Positions 6,956 through 14,490 of a stretch of DNA of 17,041 nucleotides are shown here, in pieces. How positions within the stretch are numbered: position 1 is the stretch's first letter; every line of letters starts with the position of its first letter. Where the stretch lies: contig CAIQJW010000035.1 in the NCBI GenBank assembly GCA_903872255.1, positions 1 to 17,041 of the forward strand, in the 5' to 3' direction. A model generated the notes under the pieces. That model ran no database searches. It saw nothing but the letters and a program-made list of their open reading frames with translations, and was not told the DNA's origin. The position numbers and the translations under genes are program-made. This DNA comes from an uncultured delta proteobacterium (lineage in GTDB: Bacteria; Desulfobacterota; Syntrophorhabdia; Syntrophorhabdales; Syntrophorhabdaceae).

Positions 6956-7153
6956 ATGCCAAAAGTTAAGACCCATCGGGGGCTGGCAAAGCGCGTAAAA
7001 GTCACCGCCGGCGGCAAGATAAAACGCGGCAAGGCGTACCATAGCCATCTGCTTTCATGCAAGACACCCAAGATGAAGCGTCGGCTTTCAAAGGCTGACA
7101 CCGTTAATTCAGCTGATGCAAAAAGACTTAAGTCATTAATACCGTATTTATAA
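6956..7153 (+). CDS. rpmI: 50S ribosomal protein L35
   Basis: Small basic ribosomal protein of 65 residues, the usual size, beginning MPKVKTHRGLAKR and carrying the L35 core around KRGKAYHSH and the end KRLKSLIPYL. The ATG has a strong AAGGAGG seven bases upstream. The frame is open further upstream to a GTG at 6911, but that extension would translate the hairpin of the intergenic repeat and has no family counterpart, so I reject it. It is encoded 25 bases before rplT in the standard infC-rpmI-rplT order. Confidence 0.96.
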   Translation: MPKVKTHRGLAKRVKVTAGGKIKRGKAYHSHLLSCKTPKMKRRLSKADTVNSADAKRLKSLIPYL

Positions 7154-7178
7154 AAAGGTTTAAGAGAGGTATAGCACC

Positions 7179-7540
7179 ATGCCAAGGGCAAAACGAGGAT
7201 TTAAGGCAAGACATAGAAGAAAGAAGATATTTAAACTTGCAAAGGGTATGACGCAGCGCAGGAAGAATGTATACAGTGTAGCGAAGAGAAGCGTCTTTAA
7301 AGCCCTCAAGTATGCCTATACGGGACGCAAGGAACGCAAACGCGATTTCAGGGCACTGTGGATAGTCCGTATCAATGCCGCGTGCCGTTCCTATGGGATT
7401 CCTTATAATCGTTTCATATAAACGGGTTGAAGGTCGCTAACATCGCCCTTAACAGGAAATCGCTCGCCGACATGGCGGTGAATGACCCTGCCGGGTTTGA
7501 GCAGGTTGTTGCCAAAGTAAAGGCCGTAGTGACACACTAG
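7179..7540 (+). CDS. rplT: 50S ribosomal protein L20, reading frame interrupted
   Basis: L20 is an early assembly protein of the 50S subunit that binds 23S rRNA, and in several bacteria it represses its own operon. Residues 1-80 (MPRAKRGFKARHRRK... to YGIPYNRFI) are normal L20 up to the conserved SxFI motif, where a TAA stop (7419-7421) follows. The remaining 39 residues, starting NGLKVANIALNRKSLADMA and ending at TAG 7538-7540, are encoded in the frame two bases on (7421-7537) and match the L20 C-terminal pattern NGLKKA...NRKxLADxA. Removing one TA from ATATA (7416-7420) restores a 119-residue protein of ordinary family length. No slippery heptamer, and no start codon with a good Shine-Dalgarno for the tail, is visible. 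The simplest reading is a two-base insertion, either a sequencing/assembly error or a real mutation. L20 is normally essential or nearly so. Confidence 0.9.
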
Positions 7541-7548
7541 GGTGACTC

Positions 7549-8559
7549 TTGGATATTAGCGGACTTAAAGAAAAGATCGAAAGCGAAATATCCCGGATAA
7601 CAAATGCTGAAGATGTTAAACAGGTCAAGGTGTCCGTCCTCGGCAGGAAGGGAATCTTCGCCGAATGTCTGGACGGGCTGAAAACACTTGATAAAGAAGA
7701 GCGCCGCGATGCGGGCAAAGCGATAAATGATGTAAAATCGTGGGCCGATCAAAGACTCGGTGAACTGGAAAAACAGTTTGACGAGATAGAAAGGCGTAAA
7801 CGGGAGGCCGCCTCACGCATCGACATAACGATGCCGGGGGCCGTTCCGTTTTTTGGTAAAAAGCATCCCATAACATTAACTCTCGAAGAAATTATCAGGA
7901 TCTTCTCATCTCTCGGTTTTGCCGTGGCAGAAGGGCCCGATATCGAGACAGAGCACTATAATTTCGAAACCCTTAATATTCCTTCGGACCACCCGGCAAG
8001 GGATATGCAGGATACGTTTTACATAAATCCCGGTATTGTCCTTAGGACGCACACATCGCCCGTCCAGATCCGAACGATGGAGGCGCAGCTCCCTCCGGTC
8101 AAGATCATCGCCCCGGGATGCGTCTACCGCTGTGATAACGATATCTCGCATACACCGATGTTTCATCAGGTGGAAGGATTGATGGTTGATAAGAACGTGC
8201 GGTTCTCGGACCTCAAGGGGATACTCACCATATTCATCCATGAGATATTCGGCCCCGATACGTCCTTGCGGTTTCGTCCGAGCTATTTTCCCTTCACCGA
8301 ACCATCGGCCGAAGTGGACATCAGCTGCGTGATATGCCGCGGCGAAGGCTGCAGGGTATGTAAAAATACCGGCTGGCTTGAGATATTGGGGTCCGGTATG
8401 GTTCATCCCCAGGTTTTCCGGAATGTCGGGTATGATCAGGAAGAGATCACCGGTTTTGCTTTTGGTATGGGTGTCGAGCGCATCGCCATGATCAAATTCG
8501 GGATCGATGATATCCGCCAATTTTACTACAATGATGTCAGGTTTCTCGCGCAGTTCTGA
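7549..8559 (+). CDS. pheS: Phenylalanyl-tRNA synthetase alpha subunit
   Basis: Catalytic alpha chain of the alpha2-beta2 PheRS, which charges tRNA-Phe. An N-terminal coiled coil (about 1-90) that binds tRNA is followed by the class II core: THTSPVQIRTM, motif 2 starting FRPSYFPFTEPSAEVD at residue 242, and motif 3 GFAFGMGVERIAM near the C-terminus. Four cysteines (260, 263, 268, 271) form the CxxC-type zinc-knuckle-like insert seen in many bacterial PheS. The 336-residue length is typical. The start is TTG with a weak GGGTGA just upstream. It lies eight bases after the restored rplT stop and eleven bases before pheT. Confidence 0.96.
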   Translation: MDISGLKEKIESEISRITNAEDVKQVKVSVLGRKGIFAECLDGLKTLDKEERRDAGKAINDVKSWADQRLGELEKQFDEIERRKREAASRIDITMPGAVPFFGKKHPITLTLEEIIRIFSSLGFAVAEGPDIETEHYNFETLNIPSDHPARDMQDTFYINPGIVLRTHTSPVQIRTMEAQLPPVKIIAPGCVYRCDNDISHTPMFHQVEGLMVDKNVRFSDLKGILTIFIHEIFGPDTSLRFRPSYFPFTEPSAEVDISCVICRGEGCRVCKNTGWLEILGSGMVHPQVFRNVGYDQEEITGFAFGMGVERIAMIKFGIDDIRQFYYNDVRFLAQF

Positions 8560-8570
8560 GGTGTGATCGA

Positions 8571-10952
8571 TTGAAGATACCTATCGAATGGCTGAATGAA
8601 TTTATTGTCATTGATATAGATATAGATGATCTTGCGAAGCGCCTGACGATGCGCGGTCTCGAGGTCGAAGGCATCGAAAGGTTCACGCCCCGTTTTACGG
8701 GTGTCGTGGCCGCAACTATAACGAAGATAGAACCCCATCCGAATGCGGATGATCTGTTGATATGTTCTGTTAACACCGGCAAGGAGGACCTTACCATTGT
8801 TTGCGGAGCACCGAATATATCCGTTGACGACAGGGTACCGCTCGCTGCAGTTGGTGCCGTCCTCGATAAGGATTTCATTGTCGGTAAACGCGCCGTGCGG
8901 GGGATTGAATCGTACGGGATGCTGTGTTCGGAAAAAGAGCTCGGCATATCTGACGATCACACCGGGATCTTCATCCTTCCCGATGAGATAATCCCCGGTA
9001 CTGTCATTGCCGAATCACCCATTGCGCACGATACCGTGCTCGACATCAGCGTTCCTCCCAACAGGGGAGATTGCCTGAGCGTTTTCGGTATCGCCCGTGA
9101 AATAGCAAGCATACTGCGGCAGAAGGCCAAACTTCCAGTTTTTACATTGACTGCCGGTTCCGATGAAAAAGTCGAGGACCAGGCTCAGCTCACCATTCAG
9201 GATACCGGTGCATGTCCGCGGTATATACTGAAATTGATAAAGGGCATTTCGATCAGGCAATCTCCGTTCTGGATGCGCCGAAGGATAACCCGGTGCGGCA
9301 TGAGGCCGATCAATAACGTAGTCGACATAACGAACTACGTCATGCTCGAGATCGGCCAGCCCCTCCATGCTTTTGATTTTGAGCGCCTTGCAGGATCAAG
9401 GATCGATGTCAGGGTAGCCCGCGAACCGTCAACGTTCAGGACCCTCGATAGTATCGACAGGCCGTTGGAGTCCGGCGATATCCTTATTTGCGACGGTTCG
9501 GGCCCGGTCGCTATCGCGGGCATTATGGGCGGGGAGGACTCCGGGATCACCGCTTCCACGACAAACATGGCACTTGAGAGCGCCTATTTCAACCCCTTTT
9601 CAATACGGGCAACGGCCCGGCGTCTCGGTATACGGTCTGAGGCTTCTCTTAGGTTTGAGAAAGGGATAGATATCGACAATGTTGGATTTGCAGCCGACAG
9701 GGCAATGTTCCTGATGCACCAATTGGGCGGCGGCACCGTTATCGGCGGCCAGCGGGAAATATTCGAAAAAAGGGAACCCCGGACCATTTATATCACATAC
9801 AGCAATATCAATGGCCTTCTGGGCACGCATATCATTCATGATGCAGTCACACAGGCCTTAAGATCCATTGACCTGCACGTCATGAAAGAGGATGAGAACG
9901 GCTTTACCATATCCATCCCTAATTTCCGGCACGATATCAGTGAGGCTGCCGATGTGATCGAAGAGATCTCCCGTGTCCACGGTTTCGAACATATCCCGGA
10001 CACAAGCCCGGTCACCGTCCTTAAACCGCAGAAACTGACGAACAAGGACCGTTCTTTGAATATGGTGAGGGAATACTGCCTCGGAACAGGGTTTTTTGAG
10101 ATCATCAATTTTTCATTTTTCTCTACGAAAGATATCGAACTCTTCCGTATACCCGAAAATGATGAACGCAGCCGTTATGTCCCTATAATGAACCCCATTT
10201 CACGCGATTGGGGCGTCATGCGGACCATGATGATGCCGGCGGTCCTAAAATGTATTGCGTACAACCTGAACCGGGGTTCAAAGAACCTGAGGTTCTTCGA
10301 AAAAGGAAAGATTTTCTTTCAGGGCAACTCCCGTGAAACACGTGAAGAATCGATGTTCTGCTTTGCATTGACGGGAAAACCGAAGGAATATTCCTGGAAA
10401 GAGAAATATACGGATTATGATTATTTTGATATAAAAGGAGTAGTAGAGGGATTGATAGAAAAGCTCGGTGCGGCTTGTGAGTTTTCTCCGACTGCCGAGC
10501 CGTTCCTCGATAAGGGGTGCTCCGCGGATGTCATTATCGATGGCGCAAAAGCCGGTTGGATAGGTTCGATCCGGGGCGATATTCTGAAAGCCTATGAAAT
10601 TGAACAAACTATTTATTGCGCTGAGTTACGATTTGATATAATCTTACAAAAAGGGAACCTGACGCTTCAATACAAGCCGATACCCCGTTTTCCACAGGCA
10701 ACTCGTGATTTTTCGTTCTATGTGGATGACTCTGTGCCGATAGTCGTGCTTGTCAAGAAGATAAAGGATATCTCACCCCTTATAGTTTCCGTAGGAATAT
10801 TCGATATGTTCCGCAAGGAGATACGAAGTATATCCATACGAGTTGTATTCCAGTCATATGAAGAAACTCTTACCGATGAGCGTGTTAATTCTCTTCAGGA
10901 GAAGATCATCGGCGAGATGACCAATATTGATGGAATTTCGTTAAGGGCATAA
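8571..10952 (+). CDS. pheT: Phenylalanyl-tRNA synthetase beta subunit
   Basis: Beta chain of PheRS, responsible for editing Tyr-tRNA-Phe and for binding tRNA-Phe. Domains in order: N-terminal B1, an OB-fold tRNA-binding domain (about 40-150, with PHPNAD at 55-60), the B3/B4 editing domain (about 215-370), B5 DNA-binding-like domain (about 400-470), a catalytic-like core, and a C-terminal ferredoxin-fold anticodon-binding domain (about 700-793). The length of 793 residues is normal and no frame disruption is seen. The TTG start has GAGGTG seven bases upstream, overlapping the pheS stop, which indicates translational coupling with pheS. Confidence 0.97.
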   Translation: MKIPIEWLNEFIVIDIDIDDLAKRLTMRGLEVEGIERFTPRFTGVVAATITKIEPHPNADDLLICSVNTGKEDLTIVCGAPNISVDDRVPLAAVGAVLDKDFIVGKRAVRGIESYGMLCSEKELGISDDHTGIFILPDEIIPGTVIAESPIAHDTVLDISVPPNRGDCLSVFGIAREIASILRQKAKLPVFTLTAGSDEKVEDQAQLTIQDTGACPRYILKLIKGISIRQSPFWMRRRITRCGMRPINNVVDITNYVMLEIGQPLHAFDFERLAGSRIDVRVAREPSTFRTLDSIDRPLESGDILICDGSGPVAIAGIMGGEDSGITASTTNMALESAYFNPFSIRATARRLGIRSEASLRFEKGIDIDNVGFAADRAMFLMHQLGGGTVIGGQREIFEKREPRTIYITYSNINGLLGTHIIHDAVTQALRSIDLHVMKEDENGFTISIPNFRHDISEAADVIEEISRVHGFEHIPDTSPVTVLKPQKLTNKDRSLNMVREYCLGTGFFEIINFSFFSTKDIELFRIPENDERSRYVPIMNPISRDWGVMRTMMMPAVLKCIAYNLNRGSKNLRFFEKGKIFFQGNSRETREESMFCFALTGKPKEYSWKEKYTDYDYFDIKGVVEGLIEKLGAACEFSPTAEPFLDKGCSADVIIDGAKAGWIGSIRGDILKAYEIEQTIYCAELRFDIILQKGNLTLQYKPIPRFPQATRDFSFYVDDSVPIVVLVKKIKDISPLIVSVGIFDMFRKEIRSISIRVVFQSYEETLTDERVNSLQEKIIGEMTNIDGISLRA

Positions 10953-10961
10953 GGAGGAGGA

Positions 10962-11249
10962 ATGACGAAAATAGACATCGTGACCGATCTTTACGAAAAG
11001 CTCGGATTTTCCAAACGGGAGTGCGCGCATATCGTCGACCGGTTTTTTGAAATTATAAAAGATACTCTTGCTACCGACGAAAATGTTAAGATCTCCGGTT
11101 TTGGCAATTTTTTCGTACGTAAGAAAAAAGCCCGTCGGGGCAGAAACCCGCAGACAGGCGAAGAGATCAAGATCACAGAGCGCAAGGTCTTAAGTTTCAG
11201 GCTGAGCCAGGTATTAAAGGACGAAATTAACAACAGCAGGCAGGAATGA
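10962..11249 (+). CDS. ihfA: Integration host factor alpha-like DNA-bending protein
   Basis: HU/IHF family protein of 95 residues that wraps and bends DNA in nucleoid organisation, sigma54 promoters and recombination. The family core SGFGNFFVRKKKARRGRNP is present, with the intercalating proline P63 at the arm tip in RNPQTGEE. Assignment as IHF alpha rather than HU rests on the position directly after pheT, the same order as E. coli pheST-ihfA, and on the N-terminal TKIDIVTDLYEKLGFSKRE, which resembles IhfA. AAGGAGGAGG precedes the ATG. Its stop overlaps the start of the MerR gene in ATGA. Confidence 0.92.
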   Translation: MTKIDIVTDLYEKLGFSKRECAHIVDRFFEIIKDTLATDENVKISGFGNFFVRKKKARRGRNPQTGEEIKITERKVLSFRLSQVLKDEINNSRQE

Positions 11250-11572
11250 ACGGAAGAGATATACCCGACCGGGTCTTTTACCGTATCAAAGAAGTCTGTA
11301 CCCTGACGGGTCTGAAGCCTCACGTCCTGAGGTACTGGGAACAGGAATTCAAGGACATCAAGCCCGTAAAGAGTCCCACGGGACAGAGGCTATATAAGAA
11401 AAAAGACCTTGAGATCATCTTTACGATCAAGAAACTCCTCCATGAAAAACGATTTACTATAGACGGAGCAAAGCAATATCTTGCTAATCATAAACGTGCC
11501 CTGAACGAGATCCGTGAGGAACTCACGGAGCTCGTCGCAATGCTGAAACAAGAGGAGAAAGAAAAAAAATGA
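11246..11572 (+). CDS. MerR-type helix-turn-helix regulator
   Basis: Short (108-residue) MerR-family protein. The winged helix-turn-helix is at about residues 11-80: YRIKEVCTLTGLKPHVLRYWEQEF, split as helices with the conserved RYWE, then the wing ending in GQRLYKKKDL. After it comes only a short charged coiled-coil dimerisation helix, with no effector-binding or metal-binding domain, so it probably does not sense a ligand. MerR proteins of this short type immediately after ihfA are common in proteobacterial genomes, but their targets are largely unknown. It overlaps ihfA by four bases and the lipoprotein gene by four bases (ATGA in both), so translation of all three is coupled. Confidence 0.88.
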   Translation: MNGRDIPDRVFYRIKEVCTLTGLKPHVLRYWEQEFKDIKPVKSPTGQRLYKKKDLEIIFTIKKLLHEKRFTIDGAKQYLANHKRALNEIREELTELVAMLKQEEKEKK

Positions 11573-12186
11573 GAAATACTATCGTTGCGTTGTTGTTGGC
11601 CGCCCTGGTGTTTTCCTGTACCCCGGGCCCTACGTATTATGCGAAGAGCGAATCGGACTCCATCAAGAAGAATTATAACGACAAGCATCTCCAGAACCTG
11701 TATGAGTCAAATTCGAGTCTGTTTAAGGAAATATACAACCGGTATAATTCAGCCGATGTTGGCCTTTATCAGGATGGTATCGGAATTACAACCCTTGAGG
11801 ATTATGACAAACAGCAGCTTCATTACGTCATGGTCTATGTGCGGCCCAAAGATGCATCATTCGATGTGAATACCACGAAACCCGAACAGAGACTGGCGGC
11901 GATAATCAAGAATTTCGTACCGAAATATGTAAAAATGATCAATCCCCGCGACCTCGACAAGAATGATATCGAAGGCCTTGCTTTCGGCGTTTACTGGGCA
12001 GCCAGGGATCATTCACAGTGCGATCAATACGGCGGTCATATAGAATATGTTTATATCTTTTTCCCTAAGGCCGCAGCTCAGGCATATCTGAACGGAAATC
12101 TGAGCCTTCCGGAAGCGATCGATCAGTCCGAGGTTATGGCAAGCACGGACCTGAAACCTGCCAAAAGTATACGCCCTGTCTTCTAG
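11569..12186 (+). CDS. Predicted lipoprotein of unknown function
   Basis: A 205-residue protein with a lipoprotein signal peptide: MRN, a hydrophobic stretch, and a VFSC lipobox giving lipidated C17. The mature part is soluble, alpha/beta in look, with no repeat or transmembrane segment. It has a conserved-looking centre of the type RLAAIIKNFVPKYVKMINPRDLDKNDIEGLAFGVYW followed by an aromatic-rich strand. I do not recognise the family. Translation is coupled to the MerR gene by an ATGA overlap, and it is the last gene before the operon terminator. Localisation to the inner or outer membrane cannot be decided from the sequence; the +2 residue is Thr, so an inner-membrane retention Asp is absent. 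Confidence 0.8.
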   Translation: MRNTIVALLLAALVFSCTPGPTYYAKSESDSIKKNYNDKHLQNLYESNSSLFKEIYNRYNSADVGLYQDGIGITTLEDYDKQQLHYVMVYVRPKDASFDVNTTKPEQRLAAIIKNFVPKYVKMINPRDLDKNDIEGLAFGVYWAARDHSQCDQYGGHIEYVYIFFPKAAAQAYLNGNLSLPEAIDQSEVMASTDLKPAKSIRPVF

Positions 12187-12207
12187 ATCACTTGTGAAAA
12201 AAGAGAG

Positions 12208-12238
12208 ACGCCGCAGCTTAACGCTGCGGCGTTTTTTT
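12208..12238 (+). terminator. Intrinsic terminator ending the thrS-lipoprotein operon
   Basis: A perfect 10-bp GC-rich stem, ACGCCGCAGC (12208-12217) with GCTGCGGCGT (12223-12232), has a TTAAC loop and is followed by seven Ts. On the other strand the stem is followed by an interrupted T-rich tract, so it probably also serves the converging M50 peptidase gene that ends at 12272. Confidence 0.93.
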
Positions 12239-12271
12239 GTGCTATTTCGTGATCGCGGAAAGCAACCGGTG

Positions 12272-13093
12272 CTAATGAAACAATCCCGCCTGCTGAAGGA
12301 CATTTTTGATCGTCATTTCGGGAAAGGGGGCCGGTATGAACGAAAGGATAAATATGGCAAGTCCGAGGATTGCCAGTTTCTTCCGCCTGCCGTCAAGTTC
12401 TGTCTCCTCATCGAGGGGTCTCGGATGATTGCGGCCGAAGATCGCGAGAAGGATAACCAGCGTAAACCAGCCGATATTATGGAAAACCGCAAGGATGCCC
12501 AGACCCGCGATCACGCCGTAAAAAACCCATTTGCTTTGACGGCCGAACACGGCATAGACGACGTGCCCCCCATCAAGCTGGCCTACAGGAAGCAGATTGA
12601 GCGATGTTACAAAAAGACCAACCCAGCCCGCATAAGCCAAGGGATGCAGCATGAGCTCATGTCCCTTTGGTATCTCCCCCACAAGCAGGGGCTCGAGTAT
12701 CTTAAAGAGAAGCGGTTCGCCAAGCTCCATATACGATGATGCCGGGATGCCGGAGACCGTCGTGATCGTGGAGAGTTTCAGACCCGCGATAATAAACGGG
12801 ACCGCTACAATAAAACCGCTTAATGGGCCGGCAATGCCGATATCAAAAAGCGCCCTTTTATCCGTAATGATCCCCTTCATCTTGATCAAGGCGCCGAACG
12901 TGCCAAAGGGAGGAAGCGGCAAGGGTATAAAAAATGGCAATGTGCTGGGAATGCCGTGACGCCGTGTCATGACATAGTGTCCCATTTCGTGGCACAAGAG
13001 AATCGTCATAATTGCGCAACTGTAAAGGTAACCGCCGACAAAGATCGTTGATGCTATGGTTACCAGGAATAACAGAATGTGTAGAAAGATCAT
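12272..13093 (-). CDS. Site-2-protease type membrane metallopeptidase (M50)
   Basis: Polytopic inner-membrane zinc protease of family M50, whose members cut transmembrane segments. The zinc site motif HEMGH is at residues 35-39 and the third ligand lies in NLLPVGQLDGGH at 166-177 (D174). The segment PLPPFGTFGALI (59-70) between them is typical of the S2P branch with short soluble parts. At 273 residues and about six hydrophobic segments, with no PDZ or CBS domain, it is a minimal S2P rather than RseP. The ATG abuts the holA stop codon and uses AAAGGT four bases upstream, so it is translationally coupled to holA. The substrate is unknown. Confidence 0.9.
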   Translation of the reverse strand: MIFLHILLFLVTIASTIFVGGYLYSCAIMTILLCHEMGHYVMTRRHGIPSTLPFFIPLPLPPFGTFGALIKMKGIITDKRALFDIGIAGPLSGFIVAVPFIIAGLKLSTITTVSGIPASSYMELGEPLLFKILEPLLVGEIPKGHELMLHPLAYAGWVGLFVTSLNLLPVGQLDGGHVVYAVFGRQSKWVFYGVIAGLGILAVFHNIGWFTLVILLAIFGRNHPRPLDEETELDGRRKKLAILGLAIFILSFIPAPFPEMTIKNVLQQAGLFH

Positions 13094-14056
13094 CTAGACC
13101 TTTAGCAAGCCGTATTCCATGAGAATTCGGTCATTTTTCGTTCCCGACTTTATTTTCACGTCCAATGAACATAAGAATTCGTAAAAATCTACCAGGCTCT
13201 TTTGCGGCAGCTTGCGCGAAGTAGTGAAAAGCTTATACGCGTAATAGGGATGCTGAAAAGGCAGGTATCGCTTTTTGCCTGACGTCTCGATATCGGCCTC
13301 TTCCTTCCATCGTTTGAAAGCAGAAGCGAATGCCGGGTAGGCACGCGCGTCAGGGATATGCGGTTCGAGGTCTTTTGCCTGGAGCAAAAGACGCATCTGG
13401 TTGACAAGGTAACTGTGTATTACGAGAATGTGCTGGCCGTTTTCCAGCAGGCCCTCAAAAATATTAAGGACCTCTTTCTTATCCATACGGGAAAAAGCGT
13501 CAAAAAGCACCATTAAAGTGTCTTCATGAGTTTCGGTAACTACCGCGTTAATGTCTTTCGAATCGATCGTTGCCCTGTCGCCGACATAGCTGATGAGTTT
13601 TAAAACCTCCTGGTCCAATATCGACTCATCCCGTATTCTTGATGTCAATAAGCCAAAAGCCTTATCGGTCATCTTCTTGCCATTGCTTTTGAGGGCTGCC
13701 CGGACCCTTTCCTTGATCCTCTTATCCTTGTCCTTTTCCAGAACTACGGGCTCGATTTTCAGGATCTCGCATACCTCGCGCGATACCGATGTCAGGTATA
13801 TGATAAGCCCTGCCCTTTCTTTCAACACATCGAAATTAGATTTCAACGCCCGTACGTCTGCGACGCCTGGGTCAATGACCGCTATAACCAGATTGTCAGC
13901 AAGAAAAAGGTTCGAAGCCTTTTCGACAATGACCTGCCTCAAGTCTTTACCCTGGGCAAGTGTAATTGCCGGGTTGGGGTTGAACCGGCCCGCGAGAATA
14001 TGGACATCCTCGATAATATTTTCCTTGGACCCCAAGGCGATCAACATTGCACTCAT
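13094..14056 (-). CDS. holA: DNA polymerase III delta subunit
   Basis: Delta subunit of the clamp loader, which opens the beta ring for loading at primer ends. The 320-residue protein has the expected three-part form: an N-terminal AAA+-like domain without a functional Walker A (degenerate in this family), ending in VIAVIDPGVADV and YLTSVSREV; a lid with ...ILDQEVLKLISYVGDRATIDSKDI; and a C-terminal helical collar starting near AFSRMDKKEVL and including HSYLVNQMRLLLQAKDL. These match PF06144/HolA in order and spacing. Sequence similarity of delta proteins is low, so the call rests on pattern and length. No Shine-Dalgarno precedes the ATG; a promoter placed so close that the mRNA could be leaderless is described separately. 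Confidence 0.85.
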   Translation of the reverse strand: MSAMLIALGSKENIIEDVHILAGRFNPNPAITLAQGKDLRQVIVEKASNLFLADNLVIAVIDPGVADVRALKSNFDVLKERAGLIIYLTSVSREVCEILKIEPVVLEKDKDKRIKERVRAALKSNGKKMTDKAFGLLTSRIRDESILDQEVLKLISYVGDRATIDSKDINAVVTETHEDTLMVLFDAFSRMDKKEVLNIFEGLLENGQHILVIHSYLVNQMRLLLQAKDLEPHIPDARAYPAFASAFKRWKEEADIETSGKKRYLPFQHPYYAYKLFTTSRKLPQKSLVDFYEFLCSLDVKIKSGTKNDRILMEYGLLKV

Positions 14057-14064
14057 ACATGGTT

Positions 14065-14093
14065 AGGATATCATCGGCTGACCTCGTTTTCAA
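14065..14093 (-). promoter_or_regulatory. Candidate holA promoter giving a near-leaderless mRNA
   Basis: On the minus strand TTGAAA (14093-14088) and TATCCT (14070-14065) are 17 bases apart. Transcription would start within a few bases of the holA ATG, which agrees with the absence of a Shine-Dalgarno there. Confidence 0.35.
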
Positions 14094-14135
14094 CAGAAAG
14101 AGGCACCGCATGCCCGTGTCAAAAGAACGATAATC

Positions 14136-14390
14136 GTCATCCAGGCGCCAAGGAGACCGTGTCGTAACCCCACCCGCCGTCATTCTCCACCCGCCGTCAC
14201 CCCGGTTTACCGGGATCCAGCGTCTTTGTTGTTTGCTTTCGTGAATATTATTAATAACTTCAGATATACGTATCTTAAACAATACCTTCTTTTAATCAGT
14301 CATGACAACGTTGAAAGACACTGGACCCCGGTAAACCGGGGTGACGGAGTGGGGGTAATTGCGACACAGTCTCCCAAGCACCTGGATGAC
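14136..14390. repeat. Composite inverted-repeat element (REP/MITE-like)
   Basis: The two halves are inverted copies. The inner arms (14194-14227 and 14314-14347) match at 32 of 34 positions and each contains its own palindrome CCGG(T/A)3CCGG. The outer arms start GTCATCCAGG (14136) and end CCTGGATGAC (14390) and share GGAGAC and GTGTCG blocks. GAACGA (14125-14130) and TCGTTC (14400-14406) may extend the symmetry. The centre (14228-14313) is AT-rich without an open frame. The left arm also has an internal tandem CACCCGCCGTCA. It fills most of the 434-base gap between the carboxyltransferase gene and holA. No clear target-site duplication and no transposase are visible. Confidence 0.75.
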
Positions 14391-14490
14391 GGTGGTGGTG
14401 GTCGTTCATTATGCCATCAACCTCTATACAGTAAATGGCTGGCACTAAAAGAGAACAGGTCTCTCCGAAACACCGGGGGACGCCGGGCAA

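Noticed and set aside
12194..12739. 181-residue plus-strand open frame after the operon terminator
   Set aside because: It starts at the terminator and runs antisense to the M50 peptidase, which has clear HExxH and LDGGH motifs on the other strand. The composition is that of a reverse-strand shadow.
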